This document shows, piece after piece, positions 9,512 through 18,720 of a stretch of DNA of 64,000 nt; position 1 is the stretch's first letter, and every line of letters begins with the position of its first letter. Source of the DNA: Thiothrix litoralis (GTDB lineage Bacteria; Pseudomonadota; Gammaproteobacteria; Thiotrichales; Thiotrichaceae); the NCBI RefSeq assembly GCF_017901135.1, contig NZ_CP072801.1, forward strand, positions 124,001 to 188,000. Direction: 5' to 3'. Below the pieces are notes generated by a model, which worked only from the letters and a program-made list of their open reading frames with translations, did not search any database and had not been told where the DNA came from. The translations under genes were made by a program, and so were the position numbers.

Positions 9512-9973
9512 ATGAATGATACACCTACCAACACCGCCGTCCTTGAGTTCATCGAACAGATGGGGCTTGCTATGGAAGCCGATGGCCTGCCACGTATTGC
9601 GGGGCGGATGGTCGGTTATCTGATCGTTTACGGTGGCCCGGTCAGCTTTGGTGAGCTGGCAGACATTCTGCAAGTCAGCCGGGGCAGTATCAGCACCAAT
9701 GCGCGGCTGCTTTCCACCCTCGGCGTGATCGAACGGGTCAGCTTTCCGGGCGATCGGCAAAACTATTACCGGCTGGCAAAAGACCCCGGTGAGAAAATTA
9801 TTAAGGCAGGCGTGGCGCGGATCAAGCGCGTTGAAAATATCATGACCACCGCCACCAAAACCGTTCCCGACTCCATTCAAGGTTCCGCCGAGCGGCTCCA
9901 GCAAATGGCGCACTTCTACAGTGTGGTCGGTCGCCAAATGGGAACACTCCTGCAAGAACTCGAACAAGGCTGA
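9512..9973 (+). CDS. GbsR/MarR-family transcriptional regulator
   Basis: 153 residues. The GbsR-type N terminus FIEQMGLAMEADGLPRIAGR leads into a winged helix-turn-helix (GELADILQVSRGSISTNARLL, then a wing with FPGDRQNYYRL) and a C-terminal dimerisation helix. The family hallmark begins so close to the ATG at 9512 that later starts would remove it. The same inverted-repeat arms occur over its own promoter and in front of the downstream RND operon, so it most likely represses both itself and the pump. Transcription ends at a hairpin right after the gene. Confidence 0.85.
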   Translation: MNDTPTNTAVLEFIEQMGLAMEADGLPRIAGRMVGYLIVYGGPVSFGELADILQVSRGSISTNARLLSTLGVIERVSFPGDRQNYYRLAKDPGEKIIKAGVARIKRVENIMTTATKTVPDSIQGSAERLQQMAHFYSVVGRQMGTLLQELEQG

Positions 9974-9983
9974 GTAGCCCTGA

Positions 9984-10011
9984 GCCTGCCAAGTCCGGCG
10001 GGCGTTTTTTT
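9984..10011 (+). terminator. Rho-independent terminator after the GbsR/MarR gene
   Basis: Stem GCCTGCC (9984-9990) and GGCGGGC (9997-10003), including one T-G pair, with a six-base loop and a run of seven T. It separates the regulator transcript from the efflux operon, which therefore needs its own promoter. Confidence 0.8.
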
Positions 10012-10019
10012 CATCATAT

Positions 10020-10039
10020 TGTTTAGTTGTGAGTAAACA
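10020..10039 (+). promoter_or_regulatory. Probable operator for the GbsR/MarR regulator before the RND operon
   Basis: A 20-bp inverted repeat, TGTTTAGT (10020-10027), TGTG, AGTAAACA (10032-10039). Both arms are identical to those flanking the -35 of the regulator gene, where the gap is 12 instead of 4. Its place 23 bp before the start codon of the adaptor gene suits a repressor site. A CATACT at 10038-10043 could be the -10. Confidence 0.65.
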
Positions 10040-10061
10040 TACTGAACAAGGTAAGGAAAAC

Positions 10062-11264
10062 ATGATGCCCATTTACAAGCCCTCACTCCGCATCCTTATC
10101 CCGCTGCTGCTGGCGGCAACCCTGTCTTCACAGGTCAGTGTGGGTGCTGATGCCATGGTTGCTGATAGCCAGAATACCCCAACCGTGACGGTGGCAACCG
10201 TGGCTTTGGGCGATTTGCTGGCACGGACGCATGTTTCCGGTACGCTGGTGGCGAAAGAGGAAGTCTTGATCAACCCGCAGATTGGCGGTTATGAAGTCCA
10301 GCAAATTCTGGTGGACATCGGTGACACGGTGAAAGCAGGGGATGTGCTGGTTAAGCTCGATGCCCGCACCCTCGAAGCGCAACTGGCGCAGGCCGATGCG
10401 GATGTCGTCCGCGCCAAGGCTAATGTACGTCAGGCGCAAAGCCAGATTGATTCTGCCAAAGCCAACCTGCCGCAAGCCACCACCAGTTTGACGCGCAACC
10501 AGCGCCTGCGTTCCAGCGGCAGCATTCCCACCGCTACGCTGGATGACAGCCAAGCCGCCGCTGGTGTGGCGCAAGCTGCGTTTGATTCCGCCAAGGAAGG
10601 TTTGAATGTCGCCGCCGCACAATTGACCCAGTTACAGGCGCAACGCGACCTTGCTGCCCTCAACCTGTCCCGCGCTACCATCAAAGCACCGGTTGGCGGC
10701 ATCATTGCGCAACGTACCGCCAAACAGGGCGCGATTGCCAGCACAGGCGGCGAACCCATGCTGAAAATTATTGCTAATGGTGACATTGAGCTGGAAGCTG
10801 AGGTGGTTGAAACTGCCCTGAATGGTGTCCAGCCCGGCAATCAGGCCGATATTTCCATCGCCGGGGCGGGCAACCAGACCGGGAAAGTCAGGCGCGTTTC
10901 ACCAACGGTTGACCCGCAAACCCGTTTGGGGTTGGTCAGGATCACACTGGACAAGAATCCGGCCATCCGTTCCGGCGGGTTTGCCGATGGCTGGATTACC
11001 GTCAACAAGAAACAGGCGCTGATGGTTCCCAGCACTGCGGTGCAATCCAATACGGAAGGTGATGCTGTTACCGTGGTTAAGGATGGGGTCATCGAGAAAC
11101 GTTCCATCGTGGCTGGTATCCTGTTTGACGGTAAACGCGAAGTCATCAAGGGACTGACCGCAGGCGAAACCGTGCTGGTGCGGGCAGGCAACTTTTTCCG
11201 TGACGGTGATCTGGTGAAGGTTGCCCGACCTGTGCTGGATATTCCGGTAGGAGCAGCCCCATGA
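10062..11264 (+). CDS. RND efflux periplasmic adaptor subunit
   Basis: 400 residues from ATG 10062, preceded by GGTAAGGAAAA; a GTG at 10029 is in frame but lies inside the operator and has no ribosome site. A signal peptide (about residues 6-26) is followed by lipoyl halves (NPQIGGYEVQQILVDIGDTV and RATIKAPVGGIIAQR) around a coiled hairpin (about 95-185) and C-terminal barrel domains. It bridges the RND pump encoded next to it and an outer-membrane channel that is not in the window. The stop overlaps the pump start (ATGA), so the two are translated together. Confidence 0.92.
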   Translation: MMPIYKPSLRILIPLLLAATLSSQVSVGADAMVADSQNTPTVTVATVALGDLLARTHVSGTLVAKEEVLINPQIGGYEVQQILVDIGDTVKAGDVLVKLDARTLEAQLAQADADVVRAKANVRQAQSQIDSAKANLPQATTSLTRNQRLRSSGSIPTATLDDSQAAAGVAQAAFDSAKEGLNVAAAQLTQLQAQRDLAALNLSRATIKAPVGGIIAQRTAKQGAIASTGGEPMLKIIANGDIELEAEVVETALNGVQPGNQADISIAGAGNQTGKVRRVSPTVDPQTRLGLVRITLDKNPAIRSGGFADGWITVNKKQALMVPSTAVQSNTEGDAVTVVKDGVIEKRSIVAGILFDGKREVIKGLTAGETVLVRAGNFFRDGDLVKVARPVLDIPVGAAP

Positions 11265-14200
11265 ATATGTCTACTTGGTCGATCCGTCACCCTGTCCCCG
11301 CGATTGCGCTGTTTATGGTGTTGTGCGTGATCGGGATGGTGGCTTTCAAACAGCTTCCAGTTACCCGTTTCCCCAACATCGACCTACCGATCATTACGGT
11401 GGGTATTTCGCAAGCAGGCGCTGCCCCTTCCGAGCTGATTACCCAAGTGACCAAGCCGGTGGAAGATGCCATCGCCAGTATCGCAGGTGTCAAACACATT
11501 ACCTCGGTGGCATCGGATTCGTATTCCAGCACCACCATTGAATTTGAACTGTCTGCCGATTCCGACCGCGCCCTCAACGCTGTCAAGGATGCGCTTGCCA
11601 AAGTGCGCGGCGACTTGCCGCAATCCATCACTGAGCCTGTCGTCCAACGGCTGGATGTGACCGGTATGCCGATCATGACCTATGCTGTCACTGACCCGAC
11701 CCGCAGCATTGAAGACCTGTCGTATTTTGTGGATACCGTGATTGCCCGGCGCTTGCAAACGGCGCAAGGGGTCGGGCAGGTGTCGCGCAAGGGCGGTGCA
11801 GAGCGTGAAATCAAGGTGGAACTTGACCCCGACCGCCTGCTGGCACTGGGCGTGACGGCTGCGGAAGTCAGTAGCCAGTTACGCAGTACCAATGTCAATC
11901 TGGGCGGCGGACGCGGCGATCTGGGCGGGCAGGAATTCACCATCCGCGCCCTCGGCAGTGTCACCACGGTGGAAGCACTGGCGCAAACGTCGCTGTCGCT
12001 GAGCAATGGCAGCACGGTCAGGCTGGCGGATCTGGGTAAGGTTATCGACGGCGCGGCTGAAACCCGCTCGTTTGCCATGCTGGACGGGCAGCCGGTGGTT
12101 GCGATCAGCATTCTGCGTGCCACCGGCGCCAGCGACATGGTAGCCGCCGAGGGTGTCAAGGAACGGGTTGCTGAGTTGTCCAAAGAATACCCGAATACCA
12201 GGCTGACGATGATCGACGATACCACGGTTTACACCGAGGGCAATTTTGAAAGCTCGATGGAAACGCTCTACGAAGGGGCAGCACTGGCGATTATTGTGGT
12301 GCTGGTGTTTTTACGTAACTGGCGGGCAACCCTCATTACTGCGGTGGCCTTGCCCTTGTCGATTATCCCGACTTTTTTTGCGATGCAATGGCTGGGCTTT
12401 TCCCTGAATACCATCAGCTTGCTGGGGATTACGCTGGTGACGGGGATACTGGTGGATGATGCCATTGTTGAGATCGAAAACATTGTACGCCACATCAAGA
12501 TGGGGAAAACGGCTTACGCGGCCTCCGAAGAGGCAGCCAGCGAAATCGGCCTGACGGTCATTGCGATCAGTTTCACCATCGTGGCGGTGTTTGCGCCGGT
12601 CAGTTTCATGGATGGCATTGCCGGGCAGTATTTCAAGCAATTTGGGCTAACGGTGGCGATTGCGGTGCTGTTTTCGCTGCTGGTGGCGCGGCTGATTACG
12701 CCGATGATGGCGGCTTACCTGTTGCGTGATGAGCCGGGGCATGTGGAAAAGACCGGGGATGGTTTCATTATGCGCCATTACCTCGACATTTTGCGCTGGA
12801 CACTGGCGCACCGTGCCATCACCTTGTCGGCGGGGCTGGTGATTTTCGTGGTCTCGATTTTTTCCGCCACCTTGTTGCCGACTGATTTTGTGCCAGTCAG
12901 TGATGAAGGTCGTTCGCTGCTGACGCTGGAATTGCCTGCTGGCTCGACGTTGGAGGATACCCGTGCGGTTTCCCGGCTGGTGTCAGGCAGGATCAAGCAG
13001 GTCGAGGAGGTCAACAGTGTCTATGTTGACGGTGGCTCAGGCGATGTTAGCGAAGCGCGGCTGACCATCAATTATGGGCCAAAAGAAGAGCGTGAGCGTT
13101 CCGCCTTTGAACTGGAAGATGTTTTGCGGCAAGGGTTGACCGATGTGCCTGATGTCAAACTGCATGTACTCGCCCCGAATGGTCAACGTGATGTCAACCT
13201 CATTGTGCTAGGGGATACGGAAGCCGCCGTCAGCGAAGCCGCCGACAAACTGGCAGCCGACATGGGCAAGTTGCCGCAACTCAAGGATGTGACCACGGCT
13301 GCGGTTGTTTCCAAGCCGGAAATCCGCATTACCCCGAAACCGGAATTGGCGGCGCAATTGGGCATTACCGCCAGTTCGGTGGCCTCCACCATCCGCGTGG
13401 CGACACTGGGAGATAGCGGCTCGAACCTCGCTAAATTCAACGCAGGCGACCAGCAAGTCCCGATTGTGGTGCGGATGCGTGAAGACGTGCGCCGCAACCT
13501 GATGAAAATGGCGGGGCAACGCATCCCCAGCAGCAGCGGCAAGTCCGTGCCGTTGGGCGTGGTTGCCGACATTGCCTTTGCGGAAGGCCCCAGCAGTCTG
13601 GAACGCTATGACCGCCGCAACCGCACCTCAGTTGCCGCTGACCTTGCCGATGGCGCGATTCTGGGGCCTGCACTGGAATCAGTGTATGCCACCGAGTCCG
13701 CTAAAAACATGCCGGAAGGCACGGCGATCCAGAGCGGCGGGGATGCCGAAGTGATGGCAGAGGTGTTCACCGGGTTTGCATTGGCTATGGGGCTGGGGAT
13801 CATGCTGGTTTACGTGGTGCTGGTTATCCTGTTTGACAGTTTCGTGTCGCCTGTTACCATTTTGCTGTCCTTGCCGCTGAGTATCGGCGGGGCGATTTTC
13901 GCGCTGTTCCTGTTTGACAAGCCGATCAGTTTGCCGGTTTTCATTGGCTTCCTGATGTTGATGGGCATTGTGACCAAGAACGCCATCATGCTGGTCGAAT
14001 TCGCCATCCACGGCATCAGCAACGGGTTGGATCGTCATGAAGCCATGCTGGAAGCGGGTCACAAACGCGCCCGCCCGATTGTCATGACCACGATTGCCAT
14101 GGTGGCGGGCATGGTTCCCAGCGCTTTGGCACTGGGGGTCGGTGGTGAATTCCGCTCGCCCATGGCGATTGCGGTCATCGGCGGCTTGCTGGTATCCACA

Positions 14201-14317
14201 TTGTTGTCACTGCTGTTTGTGCCGTCGCTGTTCAGCGTGGTCAGCAGTTTGAAACAAAGGTTGCGGGGGATGTTGCCGGGGGGTAAGGTTGCAACGCTCC
14301 CCATCAACCAGCCATGA
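11261..14317 (+). CDS. RND efflux pump, inner-membrane permease
   Basis: 1018 residues, standard for HAE1/AcrB-type proton-driven pumps. TM1 near residues 12-30 is followed by a porter domain, the TM2-6 bundle with the relay motif GILVDDAIVEIENIVRHI (two acidic residues in TM4), a second periplasmic domain and TM7-12 with GIVTKNAIMLVEFA. It would expel drugs, dyes or metabolites from the periplasm or inner leaflet through the adaptor encoded upstream. Regulation by the GbsR/MarR protein two genes upstream is inferred from shared operator arms. No outer-membrane factor gene follows. Confidence 0.93.
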   Translation: MNMSTWSIRHPVPAIALFMVLCVIGMVAFKQLPVTRFPNIDLPIITVGISQAGAAPSELITQVTKPVEDAIASIAGVKHITSVASDSYSSTTIEFELSADSDRALNAVKDALAKVRGDLPQSITEPVVQRLDVTGMPIMTYAVTDPTRSIEDLSYFVDTVIARRLQTAQGVGQVSRKGGAEREIKVELDPDRLLALGVTAAEVSSQLRSTNVNLGGGRGDLGGQEFTIRALGSVTTVEALAQTSLSLSNGSTVRLADLGKVIDGAAETRSFAMLDGQPVVAISILRATGASDMVAAEGVKERVAELSKEYPNTRLTMIDDTTVYTEGNFESSMETLYEGAALAIIVVLVFLRNWRATLITAVALPLSIIPTFFAMQWLGFSLNTISLLGITLVTGILVDDAIVEIENIVRHIKMGKTAYAASEEAASEIGLTVIAISFTIVAVFAPVSFMDGIAGQYFKQFGLTVAIAVLFSLLVARLITPMMAAYLLRDEPGHVEKTGDGFIMRHYLDILRWTLAHRAITLSAGLVIFVVSIFSATLLPTDFVPVSDEGRSLLTLELPAGSTLEDTRAVSRLVSGRIKQVEEVNSVYVDGGSGDVSEARLTINYGPKEERERSAFELEDVLRQGLTDVPDVKLHVLAPNGQRDVNLIVLGDTEAAVSEAADKLAADMGKLPQLKDVTTAAVVSKPEIRITPKPELAAQLGITASSVASTIRVATLGDSGSNLAKFNAGDQQVPIVVRMREDVRRNLMKMAGQRIPSSSGKSVPLGVVADIAFAEGPSSLERYDRRNRTSVAADLADGAILGPALESVYATESAKNMPEGTAIQSGGDAEVMAEVFTGFALAMGLGIMLVYVVLVILFDSFVSPVTILLSLPLSIGGAIFALFLFDKPISLPVFIGFLMLMGIVTKNAIMLVEFAIHGISNGLDRHEAMLEAGHKRARPIVMTTIAMVAGMVPSALALGVGGEFRSPMAIAVIGGLLVSTLLSLLFVPSLFSVVSSLKQRLRGMLPGGKVATLPINQP

Positions 14318-14342
14318 CCTGCCACGATAGGAAACCACCCAC

Positions 14343-16241
14343 GTGCTAATGACCTTCAAAACCGTTTTCCCCGAACTCAGCGATGCCGAGGCTGAAAAGC
14401 TACAAGCCATTGCCAGCCTGAAAATACTGAGGGAGGGCGATGTCGCTGTCCCGCAGGAATATGACATGGAGGAAGGCCGCCCGCGCCGTACCCTGTTCAT
14501 TGTGCGACGCGGCGAGATCGAGATTTTCCGCGCCCGCAACGGCTTTCTGGAACACGTGGCCTCCCGCTACGAGAACGAAATTCTCGGTGAGGAAATGCTG
14601 CTGGAGCCGGAAAAAGTCCACCACGTTTCCTGCCGTACCATTGTCGAGTCCGAAGTGCTGGTGATCCGCCGCATTGATATTGAGGCATTGCTACAGGCCG
14701 AACCGGATATGGCGCGCAAGATTTACCGCCAACTGGCGATGAACGCTTACCAGCGGATGGAGGGTGAAGACCTTATCCGCAGCCATACCGAAACCGATTC
14801 GCTGGGCGATATTGAAGTGCCCAATCATGCCTATTACGGCTCGCAGACCGAACGTGCCTTGCGCAACTTCAAGATCACTGGCTTGCCGATTTCGCACTTC
14901 CCGGTACTGCTGAAAAGTCTGGCCTTAATCAAAAAGGCGGCTGCGCGTGCCAATGCTGATGCAGACAATCTGCTACGCAAACCCAATCCTACCCTCGATT
15001 TGACGGTGGGGGATGCCATTATCCGCGCCTGTGATGAAATCATTGCGGGCAACCAGTTCCTACACAGCCAGTTCAAGGTGGATGTGATTCAGGGCGGGGC
15101 GGGCACGTCCACCAATATGAATGCCAATGAAGTCATTGCTAAACGCGCCCGCGAATTGTTGGGCTATCCGCGCCATTACACGGCGGAAAAAATCGTTGAC
15201 CCGAATGATGACGTGAATATGTCGCAATCGACCAACGACGTTTACCCCACGGCTTTACGCCTGACGTTGGCGCTGACCTACACCGACTTGACAGCGGCAA
15301 TGGAAACCTTGATTCAGGCGTTTTACGCCAAAAGCGAAGAGTTCAGCCATATTCTCAAGATGGGGCGCACGCAGTTGCAGGATGCTGTACCGATGACATT
15401 GGGGCAGGAATTCCGCGCGTTCGGTGTTACGTTGGAAGAAGACATCGACAAACTGGATCGTAATGCGCCGCTGTTGGGTGAAGTCAATCTGGGTGGCACG
15501 GCGATTGGCACGGGTGCATTGGCTAGCCCGGAATACCCGGCTCGGGTAATTGCTGAACTGAATAAGCTGTTGCATACCGACATGAAGGCCACCCATATTG
15601 AATTACGTCAGGCCGCCGATTTGGTGGAAGCGACGTGGGATACTGGCGCGTTTGTGCTGTTTTCCGGCATTGTCAAACGGGTGGCGGTGAAGCTGTCGAA
15701 AATCTGTAATGACTTGCGCTTATTGAACAGTGGGCCATTGGCGGGGTTCGGCGATATTCGCTTGCCGCATGTGCAGCCCGGCTCGTCCATCATGCCCGGC
15801 AAGGTGAATCCGGTGATCCCCGAAGTGGTTAATCAGGTGGCGTTTCAGGTGATTGGCAATGATTTGACGGTGACCATTGCTTCGGAAGGTGGGCAGCTTC
15901 AGTTGAATGCGTTTGAACCGATCATCGCCTTCAACATGTTCCAGTCGATCGAGATGATGACCCGCGCCATGAAGACACTGGCGGAACACGTCGGCGGCAT
16001 TACCGTGACTGAAAAAGACCGCGAACGCCTGCGCCTGCGGGTGGAACAAAGCCCCGGTTTGGCGACGTTCCTGATTCCGCGTATCGGCTACAAAGCGGCG
16101 GCGGCGATCGTGAAGGAAGTCATAAGCAGCGGGCAGACCGTGAAGGAAGTGGTGCTGGCGCAGGGGATTATGGATGCGGCGGAATGGGAGAGTTTCATGC
16201 ACGCGGATAACCTGACCAAGCCGTATCGACCCAAACGCTGA
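14343..16241 (+). CDS. aspA: Cyclic-nucleotide-binding domain fused to aspartate ammonia-lyase
   Basis: 632 residues, about 150 longer than ordinary aspartase. Residues 1-135 form a CRP-like beta-roll (RRTLFIVRRGEIEIFRARNGF, GEEMLLEPE, then a C helix). Residues 150-632 are a complete class II aspartase/fumarase: GDIEVPNHAYYGSQTERALRNF, TSTNMNANEV, DVNMSQSTNDVYPTA and the signature GSSIMPGKVNP with the catalytic Ser. It converts aspartate to fumarate and ammonia. The fused sensor suggests activity control by a nucleotide, but the canonical cAMP phosphate-binding cassette (RxA) is not obvious, so the ligand is unknown. Start is GTG 14343 or ATG 14349. Confidence 0.88.
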   Translation: MLMTFKTVFPELSDAEAEKLQAIASLKILREGDVAVPQEYDMEEGRPRRTLFIVRRGEIEIFRARNGFLEHVASRYENEILGEEMLLEPEKVHHVSCRTIVESEVLVIRRIDIEALLQAEPDMARKIYRQLAMNAYQRMEGEDLIRSHTETDSLGDIEVPNHAYYGSQTERALRNFKITGLPISHFPVLLKSLALIKKAAARANADADNLLRKPNPTLDLTVGDAIIRACDEIIAGNQFLHSQFKVDVIQGGAGTSTNMNANEVIAKRARELLGYPRHYTAEKIVDPNDDVNMSQSTNDVYPTALRLTLALTYTDLTAAMETLIQAFYAKSEEFSHILKMGRTQLQDAVPMTLGQEFRAFGVTLEEDIDKLDRNAPLLGEVNLGGTAIGTGALASPEYPARVIAELNKLLHTDMKATHIELRQAADLVEATWDTGAFVLFSGIVKRVAVKLSKICNDLRLLNSGPLAGFGDIRLPHVQPGSSIMPGKVNPVIPEVVNQVAFQVIGNDLTVTIASEGGQLQLNAFEPIIAFNMFQSIEMMTRAMKTLAEHVGGITVTEKDRERLRLRVEQSPGLATFLIPRIGYKAAAAIVKEVISSGQTVKEVVLAQGIMDAAEWESFMHADNLTKPYRPKR

Positions 16242-16255
16242 CATCGAAGAAGCCC

Positions 16256-16305
16256 AATGCCTGAGCCGTTTTAAATTCTGAACGGCGGCTCAGACGGTGG
16301 GCATT
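16256..16305. terminator. Hairpin between convergent genes
   Basis: Nested arms AATGCC (16256-16261) with GGCATT (16300-16305), and TGAGCCGTT with AACGGCGGCTCA, form a long imperfect stem between the aspartase gene and the opposing DUF1566 gene. There is no T-run on either side, so it may act as a processing or Rho-linked terminator. Confidence 0.5.
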
Positions 16306-16312
16306 GCCCTGA

Positions 16313-17578
16313 TTACTGTTTTTGAGCAGCCGCTGGTTGTGCGGCATCCCGTACTAACCTGACATAGTTGTTAATGCGAATGGCATCACTTTGTGGCCCA
16401 TGTCCTGCGGCAAAATCCTTCGGGTTCCCTTGTTTGGGGTCGCTGCGTTGTGAGCCTGCTCCGTGTACGTCACTCCAGACACCATCCATCTTGCCCATGG
16501 CTCTGCCGAAGGCTACGTAAACAGCTCTTTCACCCGGTGTCTGAGTAGCAGCTTTGTGGGTGGTCGAACTCCAGTAAAAGGGGTAATCGACCTGATCGGC
16601 TTCATTCTTGATGGTGCTGGTATGAAATAAGGGGTCAATCGCGGCAGAATTGGTGGTGTCCGGTGAGCGTGAGTAATCCACCAAGTTCTGCAATTCCTTG
16701 GCATTGGGCATCCGCCAGTCATTGTGCCCCAGGTAGTTTTCGCTGTTTTTTGTCTGAACCCATGCCAGCGCCTGCTGCCAGTTCATGCCCTTGGCGCTGT
16801 CATCCTGCGCCCACATCAGGCCGGTTGTTTTGTCGGTGATGGTGTTGTCAGTGTTGTCGACGAAATCATTCACGCCGTAAGTACTATTGCCGCGCACATA
16901 CATGACAAAGAAAGTTTTGTCCCCGCCATGAAAATTCAGCCCATAGCCCTTGATGCGACCATCAGCGAAATTGACGCCAAACAAGGTGCGGTCTTTTTGG
17001 GGGCCGGTGGTTGATACATACAAATTGCTGGATGCATATTGGGAATCAATGATGCGTTCATGATTTTTGGTATCGCCGTAGGCAAAATCAAAATACTGGG
17101 TATCGATGAAAGGGATTAGGTTGCTACTGTCGCTTGCCTCTGGGTCGGGATCCGCGCCCCGAAAGTCGATTAGGGAATACAGCTCTTTAATGGTTGGTAG
17201 ATGCCAGTCATCATGACCGTTGAGGCGGAACGTTTTCGCGCCAGCAAGTGCCTGCTCATAGGTTTGTTTGTCCTTGGCATTGATCTCACCATCGCCATTG
17301 GTGTCCGGGCTTTTTTGCCACATTAGACCCGTGGCAGTATCGGTGATGGTGTTGTCATTGTTATTGAGGAAAGGGGAGGTAGCCTTGTTGAATTGGGCAT
17401 CTTGCCCGTAAAAAGCTTTGCCCTTGGCAGGGCAGGTGATTTCATTACGGTTGTCGTAACAGGCGGTCTGCGCTGTGTCAACGGCTGTGTAGGCCATTAC
17501 CAGCGAAGAACCAATATCGGCGAGCACCAAGCCCAGCGTAAGCACACTGGCTAAGGGATATTTTTGCAAAATGTTCAT
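16313..17578 (-). CDS. Secreted DUF1566 (Lcl C-terminal) protein with two domain copies
   Basis: 421 residues from ATG 17578, which has AGGAAG at good spacing; a longer frame upstream lacks one. A signal peptide (about residues 8-28) makes it exported. Two DUF1566 modules follow: NTITDTATGLMWQ...DWHLPTIKELYSLIDF at about 75-150 and NTITDKTTGLMWA...DWRMPNAKELQNLVDY at about 245-320, with YPFYWSSTTH after the second. The first carries a calcium-loop-like DTNGDGEINAKD. The fold is C-type-lectin related; these proteins are often surface or sheath-associated, but no biochemical role is established. It is monocistronic. Confidence 0.8.
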   Translation of the reverse strand: MNILQKYPLASVLTLGLVLADIGSSLVMAYTAVDTAQTACYDNRNEITCPAKGKAFYGQDAQFNKATSPFLNNNDNTITDTATGLMWQKSPDTNGDGEINAKDKQTYEQALAGAKTFRLNGHDDWHLPTIKELYSLIDFRGADPDPEASDSSNLIPFIDTQYFDFAYGDTKNHERIIDSQYASSNLYVSTTGPQKDRTLFGVNFADGRIKGYGLNFHGGDKTFFVMYVRGNSTYGVNDFVDNTDNTITDKTTGLMWAQDDSAKGMNWQQALAWVQTKNSENYLGHNDWRMPNAKELQNLVDYSRSPDTTNSAAIDPLFHTSTIKNEADQVDYPFYWSSTTHKAATQTPGERAVYVAFGRAMGKMDGVWSDVHGAGSQRSDPKQGNPKDFAAGHGPQSDAIRINNYVRLVRDAAQPAAAQKQ

Positions 17579-17688
17579 AACAGTCTTCCTTAATTGTTTT
17601 AACTGTTGAGCAGTGTATGCCCACAAAGTGAGGCAATTATGGAGAGGCTGTGAAGAAACTGTGCACTTTCCAGTGGACAATGGTCGTC

Positions 17689-18363
17689 TTACAAACCACC
17701 AATGCCGTCCGCAAGCTCACGCAAACTGCTAATGGTCAGCGTCGGCGCAATCCCCCAAGGGTCAAATATGGCCTTGTCAGAACGGCGTACCCATGCACTG
17801 TTCAAACCATGAGAAGCCGCGCCGATTACGTCAAACGGATTGCTGGAAATGAGCCATGTTTCACTGGCCACGGCTGCCGTGGTATCCAACAGGTGCTGGT
17901 AAACGTCAGGATTCGGCTTGAAGGTCTGGCGATCATCGACACTAACCACGCCGTCGAATAGGTCGCGGATGCCTGCCGTTGCGAGTAAGGTTTCAACCGC
18001 ATCAGCCGTGCCGTTCGAGAAGGCGTACAGCGCATACCCGTCAGCTTTTAAGCGTTCTAACGAGGCGGTTACATCAGCGAATGCCGGTAGCACACGGTAT
18101 TCAGCCAACAGCGCCGCTTTTTGTTCAGCGGTTAGTGCCGTATCGAGATAAGCATCGGTGTAGTCCAGCGCTTGGCTGGTACATACCCCGAACGTCGCAT
18201 AGGTGCGCATCAAGCCACGCCGGAACGAGTATTCCAGTTGCTTCTCACGCCAACTCCGGGAGAATGCCTCGGCTTTGTCACCGATAAATTCTTGTAGTTT
18301 GACTACTACACCGTGGGTGTCGATCAAGGTGCCGTAGACATCAAAGGCCAGTACGGTTGGCAT
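17689..18363 (-). CDS. Haloacid dehalogenase, type II (HAD superfamily)
   Basis: 224 residues from ATG 18363, with AGGAG about eight bases upstream. HAD motifs in order: LAFDVYGTLID (nucleophile Asp), FSNGTADAV (motif II Ser) and the Lys/acidic motifs in TFKPNPDVYQHLLDTT and WLISSNPFDVIGAASHGLNSAWVRR. These are the marks of (S)-2-haloacid dehalogenases, which hydrolyse 2-haloalkanoates; many relatives instead act on phosphate esters. It is downstream of a monooxygenase and a nitroreductase gene on the same strand, a small detoxification group. Confidence 0.85.
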   Translation of the reverse strand: MPTVLAFDVYGTLIDTHGVVVKLQEFIGDKAEAFSRSWREKQLEYSFRRGLMRTYATFGVCTSQALDYTDAYLDTALTAEQKAALLAEYRVLPAFADVTASLERLKADGYALYAFSNGTADAVETLLATAGIRDLFDGVVSVDDRQTFKPNPDVYQHLLDTTAAVASETWLISSNPFDVIGAASHGLNSAWVRRSDKAIFDPWGIAPTLTISSLRELADGIGGL

Positions 18364-18399
18364 GAGTGCTTCTCCTGACGATCTCAATTAAGCGGAATG

Positions 18400-18711
18400 T
18401 TAAACTGCCTCAGCTAGCACCTGCACGGTTAGGCGCAATTGCTCAGGCGTATAGGCCGTCATGAACGCTTGGAAGTGCTGACTAGCGCCATGTTGTTGCA
18501 GGGCTTCGCCATCCTGCCATTTTTCAATCACCACGAAATCGCCACCAGTATTGTCTATGCCGGGTGCACCTTCTTGATTAATTGCGTAAAAGTCATATTG
18601 CAGGCAACCCGGTTCTGCCCGACTTAACGGCACTAACTGGTTCATGTCAGCCTTGATACGCTCATGTAATGCCGGGGCTGCGTGTAAGGTTGCGATTAAG
18701 TTGATAGTCAT
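18400..18711 (-). CDS. Putative quinol monooxygenase (antibiotic biosynthesis monooxygenase fold, YgiN-like)
   Basis: 103 residues, the full length of an ABM-domain protein. INLIATLHAAP opens the ferredoxin-like fold, with SRAEPGCLQYDFY and DFVVIEKWQDGEALQQHGASQHFQAF conserved as in YgiN-type quinol or polyketide oxygenases, which need no cofactor. The gene starts nine bases below the nitroreductase gene stop, so the two are co-transcribed and likely share the HxlR-controlled response to quinones or electrophiles. Confidence 0.82.
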   Translation of the reverse strand: MTINLIATLHAAPALHERIKADMNQLVPLSRAEPGCLQYDFYAINQEGAPGIDNTGGDFVVIEKWQDGEALQQHGASQHFQAFMTAYTPEQLRLTVQVLAEAV

Positions 18712-18720
18712 GCTTTTTCC

